Positions 25,909-33,824 of a stretch of 64,000 nt of DNA are shown piece after piece. The notes beneath the pieces were generated by a model. That model was given only the letters and a program-made list of their open reading frames with translations. It did no database searches and was not told the origin of the DNA. The translations under genes were made by a program, and so were the position numbers. Origin of the DNA: Rhodocista pekingensis (GTDB lineage: Bacteria > Pseudomonadota > Alphaproteobacteria > Azospirillales > Azospirillaceae); NCBI RefSeq assembly GCF_042665545.1, contig NZ_JBHTCM010000003.1:38801-102800 (forward strand), given 5' to 3'. Each line of letters opens with the position of its first letter. Within the stretch, counting starts at the first letter, position 1.

Positions 25909-28119
25909 TCAGTCGAACAGGTCGCGGCGCAGGCGGCCTTCGGCATCCCAGCGGGCGATCTGGCGGGTGGCCGCGTCCGCATCCATGCCGCGATGCTGCG
26001 CCAGGATGGTGTGCAGCGCCCGGTCGAGCCCGGCCCCCAGGGTGCTGGCCCGGCCGCAGGCGTAGAGCACGGCCCCCTTCTCATCCATCCATGCCAGCAG
26101 TTCAGCCCCGGCCTCGATCAGGCGGTCGGGGGCATAGCCGCCCTCCGGCTCCCGCGAGAAGGCCGTGTCCAGCCGGGCGAGCACGCCGCGGCGCATCCAG
26201 CCCTCCAGCAGGTCGCCGTAGAAGAAGTCCGCCTTGCGCTTGCGGTTGCCGAACACCAGCCAGACCGGCTGTCGGGCGCCCGTCTCCTCGCGCTCGGCCA
26301 GGAAGCCGATGAAGGGGGCGATACCGCAGCCGGCGCAGAGCAGGATCATCGGGCGGTCGGCCTCCGGCGGCGGCGGGTTGAAGGCGGGATGCCGGCGCAG
26401 GGCCGCGTCCAGCCGGTCGCCCGGCCGCAGCCCGCGGCAGAGCAGGCCCGACGCCTTGCCCAGGCTCTCGCTGCCGTCCGCCTCCCGCCGCCAGGTCAGA
26501 CCGACCGTCAGCAGCAGGCGCTCCGGCCCGTGTCCGGGCGCCGCCGAGACGGAATAGGGGCGCGGCGGCTCCCCCGGCCCCGGCGCGACCATCAGCAGAT
26601 CGCCGGAGCGGTAGTCCAGCGGACCGTCGGCCTGGAACAGCAGGCTCCAGGCCTCATGCGTGTCCGGATCGCCGGGATCGTTGAGCTGCTGACGGGAGAC
26701 CAGCGTCAGCGTCACCGGGCGGTCGGCTTCCGGCGCCGCGACGCTGCCGGTGTCCACGCCGATCCGGGCGCCCACCGCCGCCAGCCAGTCCTGCCAGGGA
26801 CCCGTGGCCTCCCCGTCCACGCAGGCCATGCCGACCACCTCCACCGCCCCGGCCGCCAGCAGCGCATCGCGCACCGCGATGCCGCCGGCGCAGTAGTCCG
26901 GATAGCGGCTGTCGCCCAGCGCCACCAGCGCGAACGGCACCCCTTTCAGGTCCGTTCCCCGGAGCCGGTGCAGGAAGGTCCGGCCCTGGTCCGGCACTTC
27001 GCCCTCGCCGGTCGTGGAGACGACCAGCAGGACCTGCCGGAAGTGCTTCAGTTCCTCCGGCGCCAGCGCGGCCATCGCCGCACAGGACACCTTGCCCCCG
27101 CCGGCGGCGAGCGCGGCGGCCGTGGCTTCCGCCAGCCGCGCGGCACGGCCGGTCTGGCTGGCGAAGGCGACCAGGATGTCGGCATCCGCACCGCCCGTCC
27201 GGCGGCGGGCCTGCCGCCAGCGACGGACCCAGGGCAGCACGCCGGTCACCGTCAGCCCGAGCAGGGCGAAAGAGGCCAGCAGGTTGACAAGGCCCGACCA
27301 GCCGCCGGCCCAGGTTCCTTCGTGCAGTTCATGGATCAGGCCCGGCCCGCCCTCCATCGGGGCCACGGCGCCGCCGCCGATCAGGAAGGCCGCACGGCCG
27401 TCGGGCGTGCCGGTGAGGAGCATCACCCCGTTGCCCATCCGCCGCGCCCAGACGAGAGCGGACAGGTCGGCGGCTGGCGCCGCCTGCTCCAGCGCCCGGG
27501 CGATGCTCGCCGGCGCGGCGGAGGGCGGGAGCTGCGGCCGGGCGGGACCGCCGATGTGCAGGATCATCAGCACCGCCGTCAGCGGCGTCAGCAGCACCAG
27601 CGGGAACAGAACCCAGCCGATGCCGCGGTGCCAGCCGGCGAGCGTACGGTTCAGCCGCGGCCAGGCCAGGACGGGGCCGACGATGATCAGCAGGGTCATG
27701 GCCCAGGTGGCGATCTCCACCAGGAGGCCGGCCTCCAGCAGCAGGTCCTCATGGAACCGTTTGACCAGCCCGAAGAAATCGGAGCCCTGCTGCGGCGCGG
27801 ATATGATCGCGCCCGTCGCCAGATCATAGGCGTCCCGCACGCCGCCGGCCTTCGCCAGCACGAGCGTGCGCCCGTCGTCCCCGATGACCGCCATGCGCGC
27901 GGCACCGTCGGGATCGACGCGGTCGAGCAGGCCGACCAGGGCCGTCGTATCGACCGGAACCGGGCCAGCGCCGGAATCTGCCGCCGGAACCGCCTCCAGG
28001 ATCGGCTTCACCGCCAGCACGGCGCCGGACAGGATGATCAGCACGAACAGCGGTGTCAGGATCAGGGCGACCCAGCGGTGGGCGAAAAGCAGGATGGATT
28101 TCAGATCATGAGCGGACAT
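25909..28119 (-). CDS. PepSY-membrane / flavodoxin / FAD-NAD(P)H reductase fusion
   Basis: 736 residues. The N-terminal third is a PepSY-associated membrane domain with about four segments (near 10-38, 140-160, 172-200, 270-295) and His residues such as HRW and FHEDLL placed as haem ligands. Then a flavodoxin domain (about 312-450, FMN-loop ASQTGRAARLAE and STTGEGEVPDQG). A ferredoxin-reductase domain follows (about 470-736) with PRPYSVSAAP for FAD and LLCAGCGIAPFIGFL for NAD(P)H. It should move electrons from cytosolic NAD(P)H through FAD and FMN to the membrane, and perhaps to a periplasmic metal or haem acceptor. Similar fusions are annotated as sulfite-reductase flavoprotein-like or iron reductases. 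Confidence 0.82.
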   Translation of the reverse strand: MSAHDLKSILLFAHRWVALILTPLFVLIILSGAVLAVKPILEAVPAADSGAGPVPVDTTALVGLLDRVDPDGAARMAVIGDDGRTLVLAKAGGVRDAYDLATGAIISAPQQGSDFFGLVKRFHEDLLLEAGLLVEIATWAMTLLIIVGPVLAWPRLNRTLAGWHRGIGWVLFPLVLLTPLTAVLMILHIGGPARPQLPPSAAPASIARALEQAAPAADLSALVWARRMGNGVMLLTGTPDGRAAFLIGGGAVAPMEGGPGLIHELHEGTWAGGWSGLVNLLASFALLGLTVTGVLPWVRRWRQARRRTGGADADILVAFASQTGRAARLAEATAAALAAGGGKVSCAAMAALAPEELKHFRQVLLVVSTTGEGEVPDQGRTFLHRLRGTDLKGVPFALVALGDSRYPDYCAGGIAVRDALLAAGAVEVVGMACVDGEATGPWQDWLAAVGARIGVDTGSVAAPEADRPVTLTLVSRQQLNDPGDPDTHEAWSLLFQADGPLDYRSGDLLMVAPGPGEPPRPYSVSAAPGHGPERLLLTVGLTWRREADGSESLGKASGLLCRGLRPGDRLDAALRRHPAFNPPPPEADRPMILLCAGCGIAPFIGFLAEREETGARQPVWLVFGNRKRKADFFYGDLLEGWMRRGVLARLDTAFSREPEGGYAPDRLIEAGAELLAWMDEKGAVLYACGRASTLGAGLDRALHTILAQHRGMDADAATRQIARWDAEGRLRRDLFD

Positions 28120-28251
28120 CGGCCGCCTCCCTGGCAGGTGCGATGTCGCGGCGGGGATCCCCGACGGCGTGGCGCAGTTCTGAAAACGGGCTGGACGGTC
28201 CCCGGCGCCGAAACTCCGGCGCCGGGGTGGCCGTCACGGTCAGCGGCGGGG

Positions 28252-28773
28252 TTACCGGCCGCCGGCCTTGTCGGTCTGTGCAGCGGGCGGCGAGGCCGGG
28301 GGCTGCGCGGCGGGCGCCTGCCCCCTCATGCCCGGCCCCATGCCCTGGCCGGGTCCCATGCCCTGACCGGGACCCATGCCCTGCCGGCCGGGTCCCATGC
28401 CCTGACCCGGCCCCATCCCCTGAACGGGGCCCATGCCCTGCCCCATGCCGGGGCCGCGACCCTGACCCATGCCGCGGCCCGGCATGGCGGGCGGCTCGTC
28501 GGGCAGGGTCACGCCCTGCTCCTTGGCCCGGGCCTGCATCCGGGCATGGTGCTCCAGCCGGATCTGCTCCCGTTCCTCCACGCTCCGCGCCTGCCGCATG
28601 CGGCTGCGCAGGTCCATCCGTTCCTGCGGCGTCATCAACTGGCTGCCGTAGATCGGGGTGTCGTCCGCTTCCGCCGCTGGCGAGGATGCCGGCGCCTGGG
28701 ACTGGGCCATGGCGATCGATGCCGCCGGAAGCGACAGAGCGAGCGCCAGGACTGACGCTGTGAGCACGCGCAT
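28252..28773 (-). CDS. Periplasmic Gly/Met/Pro-repeat protein
   Basis: 173 residues. A signal peptide (to about IAMAQSQ) precedes an Ala/Pro region. A charged helical segment follows (MTPQERMDLRSRMRQAR then VEEREQIRLEHHARMQ), resembling short periplasmic proteins that carry LTPEE-type helices. From about residue 96 to 150 it is a low-complexity array of GMGPGQ-like units, so Met recurs every five or six residues, ending in a Pro/Ala tail. Function unknown; Met arrays of this type can bind Cu(I). It is 132 bp upstream of the reductase fusion on the same strand, so co-transcription is likely. Confidence 0.72.
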   Translation of the reverse strand: MRVLTASVLALALSLPAASIAMAQSQAPASSPAAEADDTPIYGSQLMTPQERMDLRSRMRQARSVEEREQIRLEHHARMQARAKEQGVTLPDEPPAMPGRGMGQGRGPGMGQGMGPVQGMGPGQGMGPGRQGMGPGQGMGPGQGMGPGMRGQAPAAQPPASPPAAQTDKAGGR

Positions 28774-28910
28774 GGGATTGCCTCCGTTCTTCGGGGTTGG
28801 ACCCGGCGGGAAGGATCGCACTCAGAACAGCCGCCGGGCCTTGAGATCTGTCAGGAAACGGCCTCCCTGCGACAGAATAACCAGCACAGGGCAACCGGCT
28901 TACTCCGGGC

Positions 28911-29387
28911 TCATTCATCCTCGAACACCCCCTGCCCCGCCCGGTCGTGGCAGGCCTCGCAGTTGGCCTTGGAGCGGATGTGGGGGCGTTCCCAGATCTG
29001 GGGCCGGAAATCGTGCTCGCGCAGCCACCAGCGCTGCTCGGTGATGCGGATCGTATCGGTATCGCCCCGGCGCGCCGCGTTCGCGGTCAGATAGGCGCGG
29101 ATGTCCGCCGCCACCTCCGCCGGCAGGCTGGCATCCTCACCGAAGTGCCGGGGCAGCGTGTCCATGACGCGCTCCCAGCCCGCGGCGGGCAGCAGGGCCG
29201 CGGGAAAGGCCATGTGGCACTGACCGCATTCCTTGAGGGTCGCTGCATGGGTTACGGGGCGGGCCGCCCCGTCGCGGTCGTGCCCGTCGCGGTCGTGCCC
29301 GCCGCGGTCGGCAAGGGAGGGGCTGGCGAAGATCGGGGCAGCCACCGCGATCAGGGCGGCGGCGGCGAAGGCATGGCGCAGGCTCAT
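28911..29387 (-). CDS. Dihaem cytochrome c (DHC)
   Basis: 158 residues: a signal peptide, a His/Asp-rich mature start, and two haem sites, CGQCH (54-58) and CEACH (143-147), with the family block WERVMDTLPRHFGEDASL between them. This is the DHC partner of SHP, thought to pass electrons between a membrane cytochrome b and SHP. It follows the SHP gene by 67 bp on the same strand. Confidence 0.88.
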   Translation of the reverse strand: MSLRHAFAAAALIAVAAPIFASPSLADRGGHDRDGHDRDGAARPVTHAATLKECGQCHMAFPAALLPAAGWERVMDTLPRHFGEDASLPAEVAADIRAYLTANAARRGDTDTIRITEQRWWLREHDFRPQIWERPHIRSKANCEACHDRAGQGVFEDE

Positions 29388-29454
29388 GGGAGAGGTTCCT
29401 GTTTCCTGAAGGGCTGGCGGGAAGGCGGGCGCTGCGGTGGACGCGCGGCCGGCC

Positions 29455-29919
29455 TTACTGGCTGGCGAGGAAGCTGATGTAATCGCCCTTCTCCTGGGCA
29501 CTGCACTCGCGGCCCAGCACGCCCGGGCAGTCACGGCGGAAATGCTTTTCGACATAGTCGGCATCCGTGAACCGCCAGGGGCTGACCGAGACGGCGACCG
29601 GCTTGATCGCCCGGCCGGTCTTGCGGTGCTGGCCCGTGGCGCGGGGGTCCGCCGTATGGCAGGCGGCGCAGCCGTCCGCCTCGGCGCCGGCGACCTGGCC
29701 GAGATAGATCGCCCGACCGCGCTCGGCGGAGAATCCGGTGAAGGCGGGGTCCTGCGCCTTCGCCTGCACCGCGTAGGAGGCCAGGAGGGCGTCGCGGCTG
29801 GCGGCGTCGTCACCCGCGGCCAGGGCCGGGCCGGCGGCCAGCAGAAGTGCGGCGGCGACCAGCGGACGGAGCCGGCGGGAACGGACGGAAGCAGCGGAAG
29901 GGAAAGCGTCGGTCGTCAT
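29455..29919 (-). CDS. SHP-type monohaem cytochrome c (DUF1924)
   Basis: 154 residues with a signal peptide and one haem site, CAACH (84-88). The C-terminal family block reads RFTDADYVEKHFRRDCPGVLG in essence, then RECSAQEKGDYISFL. The paired Cys131 and Cys139 match the SHP disulfide. SHP (sphaeroides haem protein) is an oxygen-binding high-spin cytochrome. In the Rhodobacter protein the axial ligand is an Asn directly before the first of these cysteines; here that position is Asp130. Two CTGAAC repeats lie 43 bp upstream. Confidence 0.85.
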   Translation of the reverse strand: MTTDAFPSAASVRSRRLRPLVAAALLLAAGPALAAGDDAASRDALLASYAVQAKAQDPAFTGFSAERGRAIYLGQVAGAEADGCAACHTADPRATGQHRKTGRAIKPVAVSVSPWRFTDADYVEKHFRRDCPGVLGRECSAQEKGDYISFLASQ

Positions 29920-29961
29920 GGGAACCTTCGGGAAAGCGGTGGCAAGGGTCGTCCGGCCAAC

Positions 29962-29978
29962 CTGAACGCTGGCTGAAC
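29962..29978. promoter_or_regulatory. Direct repeat CTGAAC-N5-CTGAAC upstream of shp
   Basis: Two identical hexamers start exactly 11 bp apart (29962 and 29973), between the cytochrome b gene and the SHP start at 29919. The same hexamer with the same spacing occurs in the divergent PepSY control region 1.2 kb away. OmpR-type regulators bind such phased direct repeats. Confidence 0.5.
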
Positions 29979-30092
29979 GATGGGGCCGCCGCGGGGGCGG
30001 TCCGGCGTGGAGGGAGGGGCGGAAAGGTCGGGAAAACCGGGGGGTTCCGGGCGGGGGGCGCGACCGGGCGCCGCCCCCTTTGCCGCCCGGGA

Positions 30093-30686
30093 TCAGCCGT
30101 GCTTGCGCCCGGTGAGCATGGCGCGGACGAGATTCTCGCCGTGCATCAGGCCCGTCAGCAGGACGCCGGCGACATGCAGGCCGACCAGGACGAGGATTCC
30201 GGTGGCGGCCGCCTCGTGGATCTCCTCCAGGTCGTGCTCCCGGATGAAATCGCCGGGAACGCCGTACTGGAGCCCCACGCCCGTCGCCGTGGTGAGCAGC
30301 AGGCAGGCGAGCAGGGCGACGATCATGGCCCCGCCGGCCGGCGTGTGGCCGATGTAGCGCCGGGCATGGCCGCCGATCAGATCGCGGCAGTAGGCGAAGA
30401 AGCCCGCCGGCGTCGGCACGAAGTCGTCGAAGCGGGCATGCGGGCTGCCGGCCAGCCCCCAGAAGGAGCGCACGGCCACGATGGTCAGCACCGTGAAGCC
30501 GGCCGTGAGGTGCAGCGTGGAGGCGTCGTCCGAGCTGATCCAGGCGACCGCGACGGCCAGGGCGAGGGTCCAGTGCGAGACCCGCACCAGCGGGTCCCAG
30601 ACCCGGACGCTGGCCGCGGGAGCCGCGGCAGCGTCGGCGCCGATCGTGTCGGACATGACGGCGTCAGGCTGGTCGGTGGTGCTCAT
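30093..30686 (-). CDS. Cytochrome b561-type membrane protein
   Basis: 197 residues with four membrane segments and His residues placed as two b-haem ligands: H38 in VRVSHWTL, H59 in STLHLTAGF, and later His in EEIHEAAATG and GLHVAGVLL. It is the likely quinone-side electron donor for DHC and SHP. The start overlaps the stop of the upstream PepSY gene (ATGA). Confidence 0.9.
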   Translation of the reverse strand: MSTTDQPDAVMSDTIGADAAAAPAASVRVWDPLVRVSHWTLALAVAVAWISSDDASTLHLTAGFTVLTIVAVRSFWGLAGSPHARFDDFVPTPAGFFAYCRDLIGGHARRYIGHTPAGGAMIVALLACLLLTTATGVGLQYGVPGDFIREHDLEEIHEAAATGILVLVGLHVAGVLLTGLMHGENLVRAMLTGRKHG

Positions 30687-31063
30687 CGGCGGTGCTCCCG
30701 CTCGCCCTTGCCCCGCCCTTCTTCCTTCAGGATGTCGCCGGTCCGGGAGTCGACATAGAGTTCGCGGCGGTTGCCGTTCGCGTCGCTCGCCTTGATCTCG
30801 TAGATGGCGCCGGTCTTGCGCTCCACCTCGCTGACGTCGGTGTAGCCCTGCTTCGCCAGCACGTCGATGAGCTGGGGAATGGCCATGGGGGCCGGGGCCT
30901 GGACACCGGCGACCGGGGCGGAGCCCACCGGAGAGGTGGCGGCCGGGGAGGCAGCAGTGGCCGCCGGGCCGGTGTCCTGAAGGATCTCCTTGGCGACGGC
31001 ATAGCCGCCGACCAGGACGGAACCTGCAAGCAGGGTCGCGGCGGTGAGTTTGGCATAGATCAT
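30683..31063 (-). CDS. PepSY-domain periplasmic protein
   Basis: 126 residues: an N-terminal signal or anchor segment (about 5-25), an Ala/Pro/Thr linker, then one PepSY domain (IPQLIDVLAKQGYTDVSEVE, and YEIKASDANGNRRELYVDSRTGDIL). PepSY proteins are thought to modulate partner enzymes or sensors at the membrane. First gene of the cytochrome unit, divergent from a second PepSY gene. Confidence 0.8.
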   Translation of the reverse strand: MIYAKLTAATLLAGSVLVGGYAVAKEILQDTGPAATAASPAATSPVGSAPVAGVQAPAPMAIPQLIDVLAKQGYTDVSEVERKTGAIYEIKASDANGNRRELYVDSRTGDILKEEGRGKGEREHRR

Positions 31064-31121
31064 GGTCGTCCTCCGGGGGATGGGGGAAGGTTGCGATGCC
31101 GTGGAGACTGCCCGGGGCCGC

Positions 31122-31160
31122 CTGAACCTGCCCTGAACACCCCGTTCAGCGTGCGTTCAG
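31122..31160. promoter_or_regulatory. Four phased half-sites, 2x CTGAAC then 2x GTTCAG
   Basis: CTGAAC begins at 31122 and 31133, and its inverse GTTCAG at 31144 and 31155. All four starts are exactly 11 bp apart, so the array is both direct-repeated and palindromic. It sits in the 120-bp gap between two divergent PepSY genes, one leading the cytochrome operon and the other the regulator-kinase operon. It is the likely operator of the OmpR-type regulator encoded at 31558. Confidence 0.65.
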
Positions 31161-31183
31161 CTTCGGAAGTGCTGAGTGGAGGC

Positions 31184-31561
31184 ATGCAGAAGAAGACGAT
31201 CCTCGCCCTGGCGGGCCTTGCGGTCTGCGGGCTCTTCCTGACCGCCGCCCCGCCTCCCTTGCGCGCGGACGACGACCGCGGGCGCGATCATGACCGCGCC
31301 CGCGCCGCGGTGCTGCGGGGGGAGGTGCTTCCCCTGCGCGACATCCTTGAGCGCGCGGAGACGGAGTTTCCCGGACGCCTGCTGGAAGCGGAACTGGAGG
31401 ACGACCACGGCCGCCTGACCTATGAGGTCAAGCTGCTGACCGAGGACGGACGGGTGCTGGAACTGGTCTATGACGCCCGCGACGGCACCCTTCTGGGCGT
31501 CGAAGGCCGCGACCTGGAACGGCGCCGCGGGCATCACGGCCGGGGGGAGCGCGACCGATGA
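31184..31561 (+). CDS. PepSY-domain exported protein heading a two-component operon
   Basis: 125 residues: a signal peptide (KKTILALAGLAVCGLFLTAA, cleaved near LRADDD), an Asp/Arg-rich stretch, and one PepSY domain (LPLRDILERAETEFPGRLLEAEL and YEVKLLTEDGRVLELVYDA in essence). Its stop overlaps the start of the response regulator. Small PepSY proteins next to OmpR/kinase pairs are often periplasmic modulators of the kinase; here that is inference from position. Confidence 0.82.
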   Translation: MQKKTILALAGLAVCGLFLTAAPPPLRADDDRGRDHDRARAAVLRGEVLPLRDILERAETEFPGRLLEAELEDDHGRLTYEVKLLTEDGRVLELVYDARDGTLLGVEGRDLERRRGHHGRGERDR

Positions 31562-32217
31562 GGGTGCTGGTCGCGGAGGACGACGAGGCCCTGCGCCGCC
31601 AGCTCCGGGACGCGCTGGCGGCGTCCGGCTATGCCGTGGACGAGGCGCCCGACGGGGAGGAGGCTGCCTTCCTGGGCGAGACGGAACCCTATGACGCCGT
31701 GGTGCTGGACCTGGGCCTGCCGGTCCGGGACGGCCTGTCCGCCCTGCGCGGCTGGCGCCAGCGGGGCATCGACATGCCGGTGCTGATCCTGACGGCGCGC
31801 GGCACCTGGCAGGAGAAGGTGGAGGGCATCGACGCCGGCGCCGACGACTATCTGGCCAAGCCCTTCCGTATGGAGGAGCTGCTGGCCCGGCTGCGCGCCC
31901 TGATCCGCCGGGCCGGAGGCCATGCCGCGGCGGAGTTGCGCTGCGGCCCGGTGCTGCTGGACACCCGCACCGGCCGGGTCAGCGTGGACGGACGGCTGAT
32001 CTCCCTGACCGCCCATGAGCTGAAGGTGCTGGACTATCTGATGCACCACCAGGGCCGCATCGTCTCGCGCACCGAGCTGACGGAGCATGTCTACGCCCAG
32101 GACTTCGACCGCGACAGCAACACGATCGAGGTCTTCGTCGGCCGGCTGCGCCGCAAGCTGGGGGTGGACGTGATCCGCACCGAGCGCGGGCTGGGCTACC
32201 GCATGGATGCGGGGTGA
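31558..32217 (+). CDS. OmpR/PhoP-type response regulator
   Basis: 219 residues. Receiver domain with the acidic pair D8/D9, the phosphoacceptor D51, T79 and K101. The C-terminal winged helix (about 125-219) has the ISLTAHELKVLDYLMHHQGR pattern and ends TERGLGYRM. It is coupled by overlap to both neighbours. Its probable targets are the phased CTGAAC arrays at 31122-31160 and 29962-29978. Confidence 0.95.
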   Translation: MRVLVAEDDEALRRQLRDALAASGYAVDEAPDGEEAAFLGETEPYDAVVLDLGLPVRDGLSALRGWRQRGIDMPVLILTARGTWQEKVEGIDAGADDYLAKPFRMEELLARLRALIRRAGGHAAAELRCGPVLLDTRTGRVSVDGRLISLTAHELKVLDYLMHHQGRIVSRTELTEHVYAQDFDRDSNTIEVFVGRLRRKLGVDVIRTERGLGYRMDAG

Positions 32218-33584
32218 TGGCGTCGGGGTCGCTGAACGGACGCCTGCTGGCGCTGGCCGCGGTCTGGGTCACGGCAGCCCTGGTGATCGCTGGGATCTTC
32301 CTGACGGATCTGTTCCGCCGCCATGCGGAAGCGGACCTCGCCCGGCGCATGGGCCACCAGCTGGACGAGCTGGCGGCGGCGCTGGAGGTCGGCACGGACG
32401 GCCGGCTGGCCGTCACCCGCGACCCCGGCGATCCCCGCTTCCACCGGCCCCTGTCGGGGCTCTACTGGGAGGTGATGGTCGGCGATGCGGAGGTGCTGCG
32501 TTCCCGCTCGCTCTGGGACCAGACGCTGGCGCTGCCGGTGGACCGTCCTGAAAGCGGCGAGCTGCACCGGCATGAGCTGACCGGACCGGGCGGTGAGCGT
32601 CTGGTCGCCTGGGAACGCGCGCTGGAGCTTTCCGGGATCGACCTGCCGGTGCGCGTGGCCGTGATCGCCGATGCGGCCGACGTCCAGGCGGCGACGGCCG
32701 ATTTCTCGCAGGTTCTGGCCCTGTCCCTGGCGATCCTGGCGGCGGGACTGATGGCGGCGGCGGTGGCCCAGGTCCGGCTCGGCCTCGTGCCGCTGCGCAG
32801 CATGCGCAAGGCCCTGGCGGCGCTGCGGGCGGGTACGGCGACGCGGCTGGAGGGACGCTTCCCCGACGAGGTGCAGCCCCTGGCCGACGACCTGAACCAG
32901 CTCCTGGCCGAGAATGCAGCGATGGTGGAACGGGCGCGGGCGGAGGCGGCCGATCTGGCGCATGCGCTGAAGACCCCCCTCGCCGTCATCGCCAATGCCG
33001 TGTCGGCTGGCGGGCCGGATGCCGCCGGCACCGTCGCCCGCGAGGCCGACCGGATGCAGCGCCAGATCGAGCGCCATCTGGCCCGGGCCCGCGCCGCCGC
33101 GGCCGGGCGCACCCTGGGCAGTGCCACTGCACCGGCGCTGGCGACCCTGCGTCCGCTGGCGGCGGCGGTGCAGCGGCTCCATGCCGACCGCGGCATCCGG
33201 ATCGAGCTTTCCGGCGACCCCGGCATCCGCATCCGGGGCGACGCCCAGGACGTGCAGGAGATGGCGGGCAACCTGATCGACAACGCCGCCAAATGGGGCC
33301 GCTCCCTGGTCCGTGTCGGCGTCACCCAGGCCGGAGCGGTCGCCGTCGTGACGGTGGAGGATGACGGCCCCGGCATCCCGCCCGGACGGCGGGCCACCCT
33401 GCCGGAACGTGGCCGCCGGCTGGACGAGACGGTGCCCGGCACGGGCCTGGGGCTCGCCATCAGCGACGAGCTGGCCCGGCTGCACGGCGGCTCCCTCCGT
33501 CTGGACGACTCCCCGCTGGGCGGGCTCCGCGCCACGCTGGAGTTGCCGGCCGTCCCGCCGCAGGCTTCCCGCGGCAGCGCCTGA
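32217..33584 (+). CDS. Sensor histidine kinase
   Basis: 455 residues. Two membrane segments (about 10-30 and 160-182) flank a periplasmic sensor region. HAMP-like region, then the H-box DLAHALKTPLAV with the phosphorylated His near residue 249, the N-box NLIDNAAKWG and the glycine boxes DDGPGIP and GTGLGLAI. The order resembles PhoQ-type kinases. The ATG at 32217 overlaps the regulator stop (TGATG); a GTG one codon earlier is an alternative. The signal is unknown; the neighbouring redox proteins suggest a redox or metal cue. Confidence 0.93.
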   Translation: MASGSLNGRLLALAAVWVTAALVIAGIFLTDLFRRHAEADLARRMGHQLDELAAALEVGTDGRLAVTRDPGDPRFHRPLSGLYWEVMVGDAEVLRSRSLWDQTLALPVDRPESGELHRHELTGPGGERLVAWERALELSGIDLPVRVAVIADAADVQAATADFSQVLALSLAILAAGLMAAAVAQVRLGLVPLRSMRKALAALRAGTATRLEGRFPDEVQPLADDLNQLLAENAAMVERARAEAADLAHALKTPLAVIANAVSAGGPDAAGTVAREADRMQRQIERHLARARAAAAGRTLGSATAPALATLRPLAAAVQRLHADRGIRIELSGDPGIRIRGDAQDVQEMAGNLIDNAAKWGRSLVRVGVTQAGAVAVVTVEDDGPGIPPGRRATLPERGRRLDETVPGTGLGLAISDELARLHGGSLRLDDSPLGGLRATLELPAVPPQASRGSA

Positions 33585-33824
33585 CCCGCCGTCAAGGCGA
33601 ACCGTCGCCTGCCGCCCTCCCTGTCCCTGGACATGACCGGACGGACAGGTCTCCGGCGGGCGGCCGCGTCCGACGACTTCATCCTTCTGGTTACGGTCAA
33701 GTATACACCGTCGGATAGAAGGCCCTTCCCCCCACTGTCCCTTGGTCATTGCGGAGACAATCTTAGGCCAATCTTAAGGGGCGATGCGCCTCAATCGGGC
33801 ATCCAATCCGGGGGGAGTCCTGCC

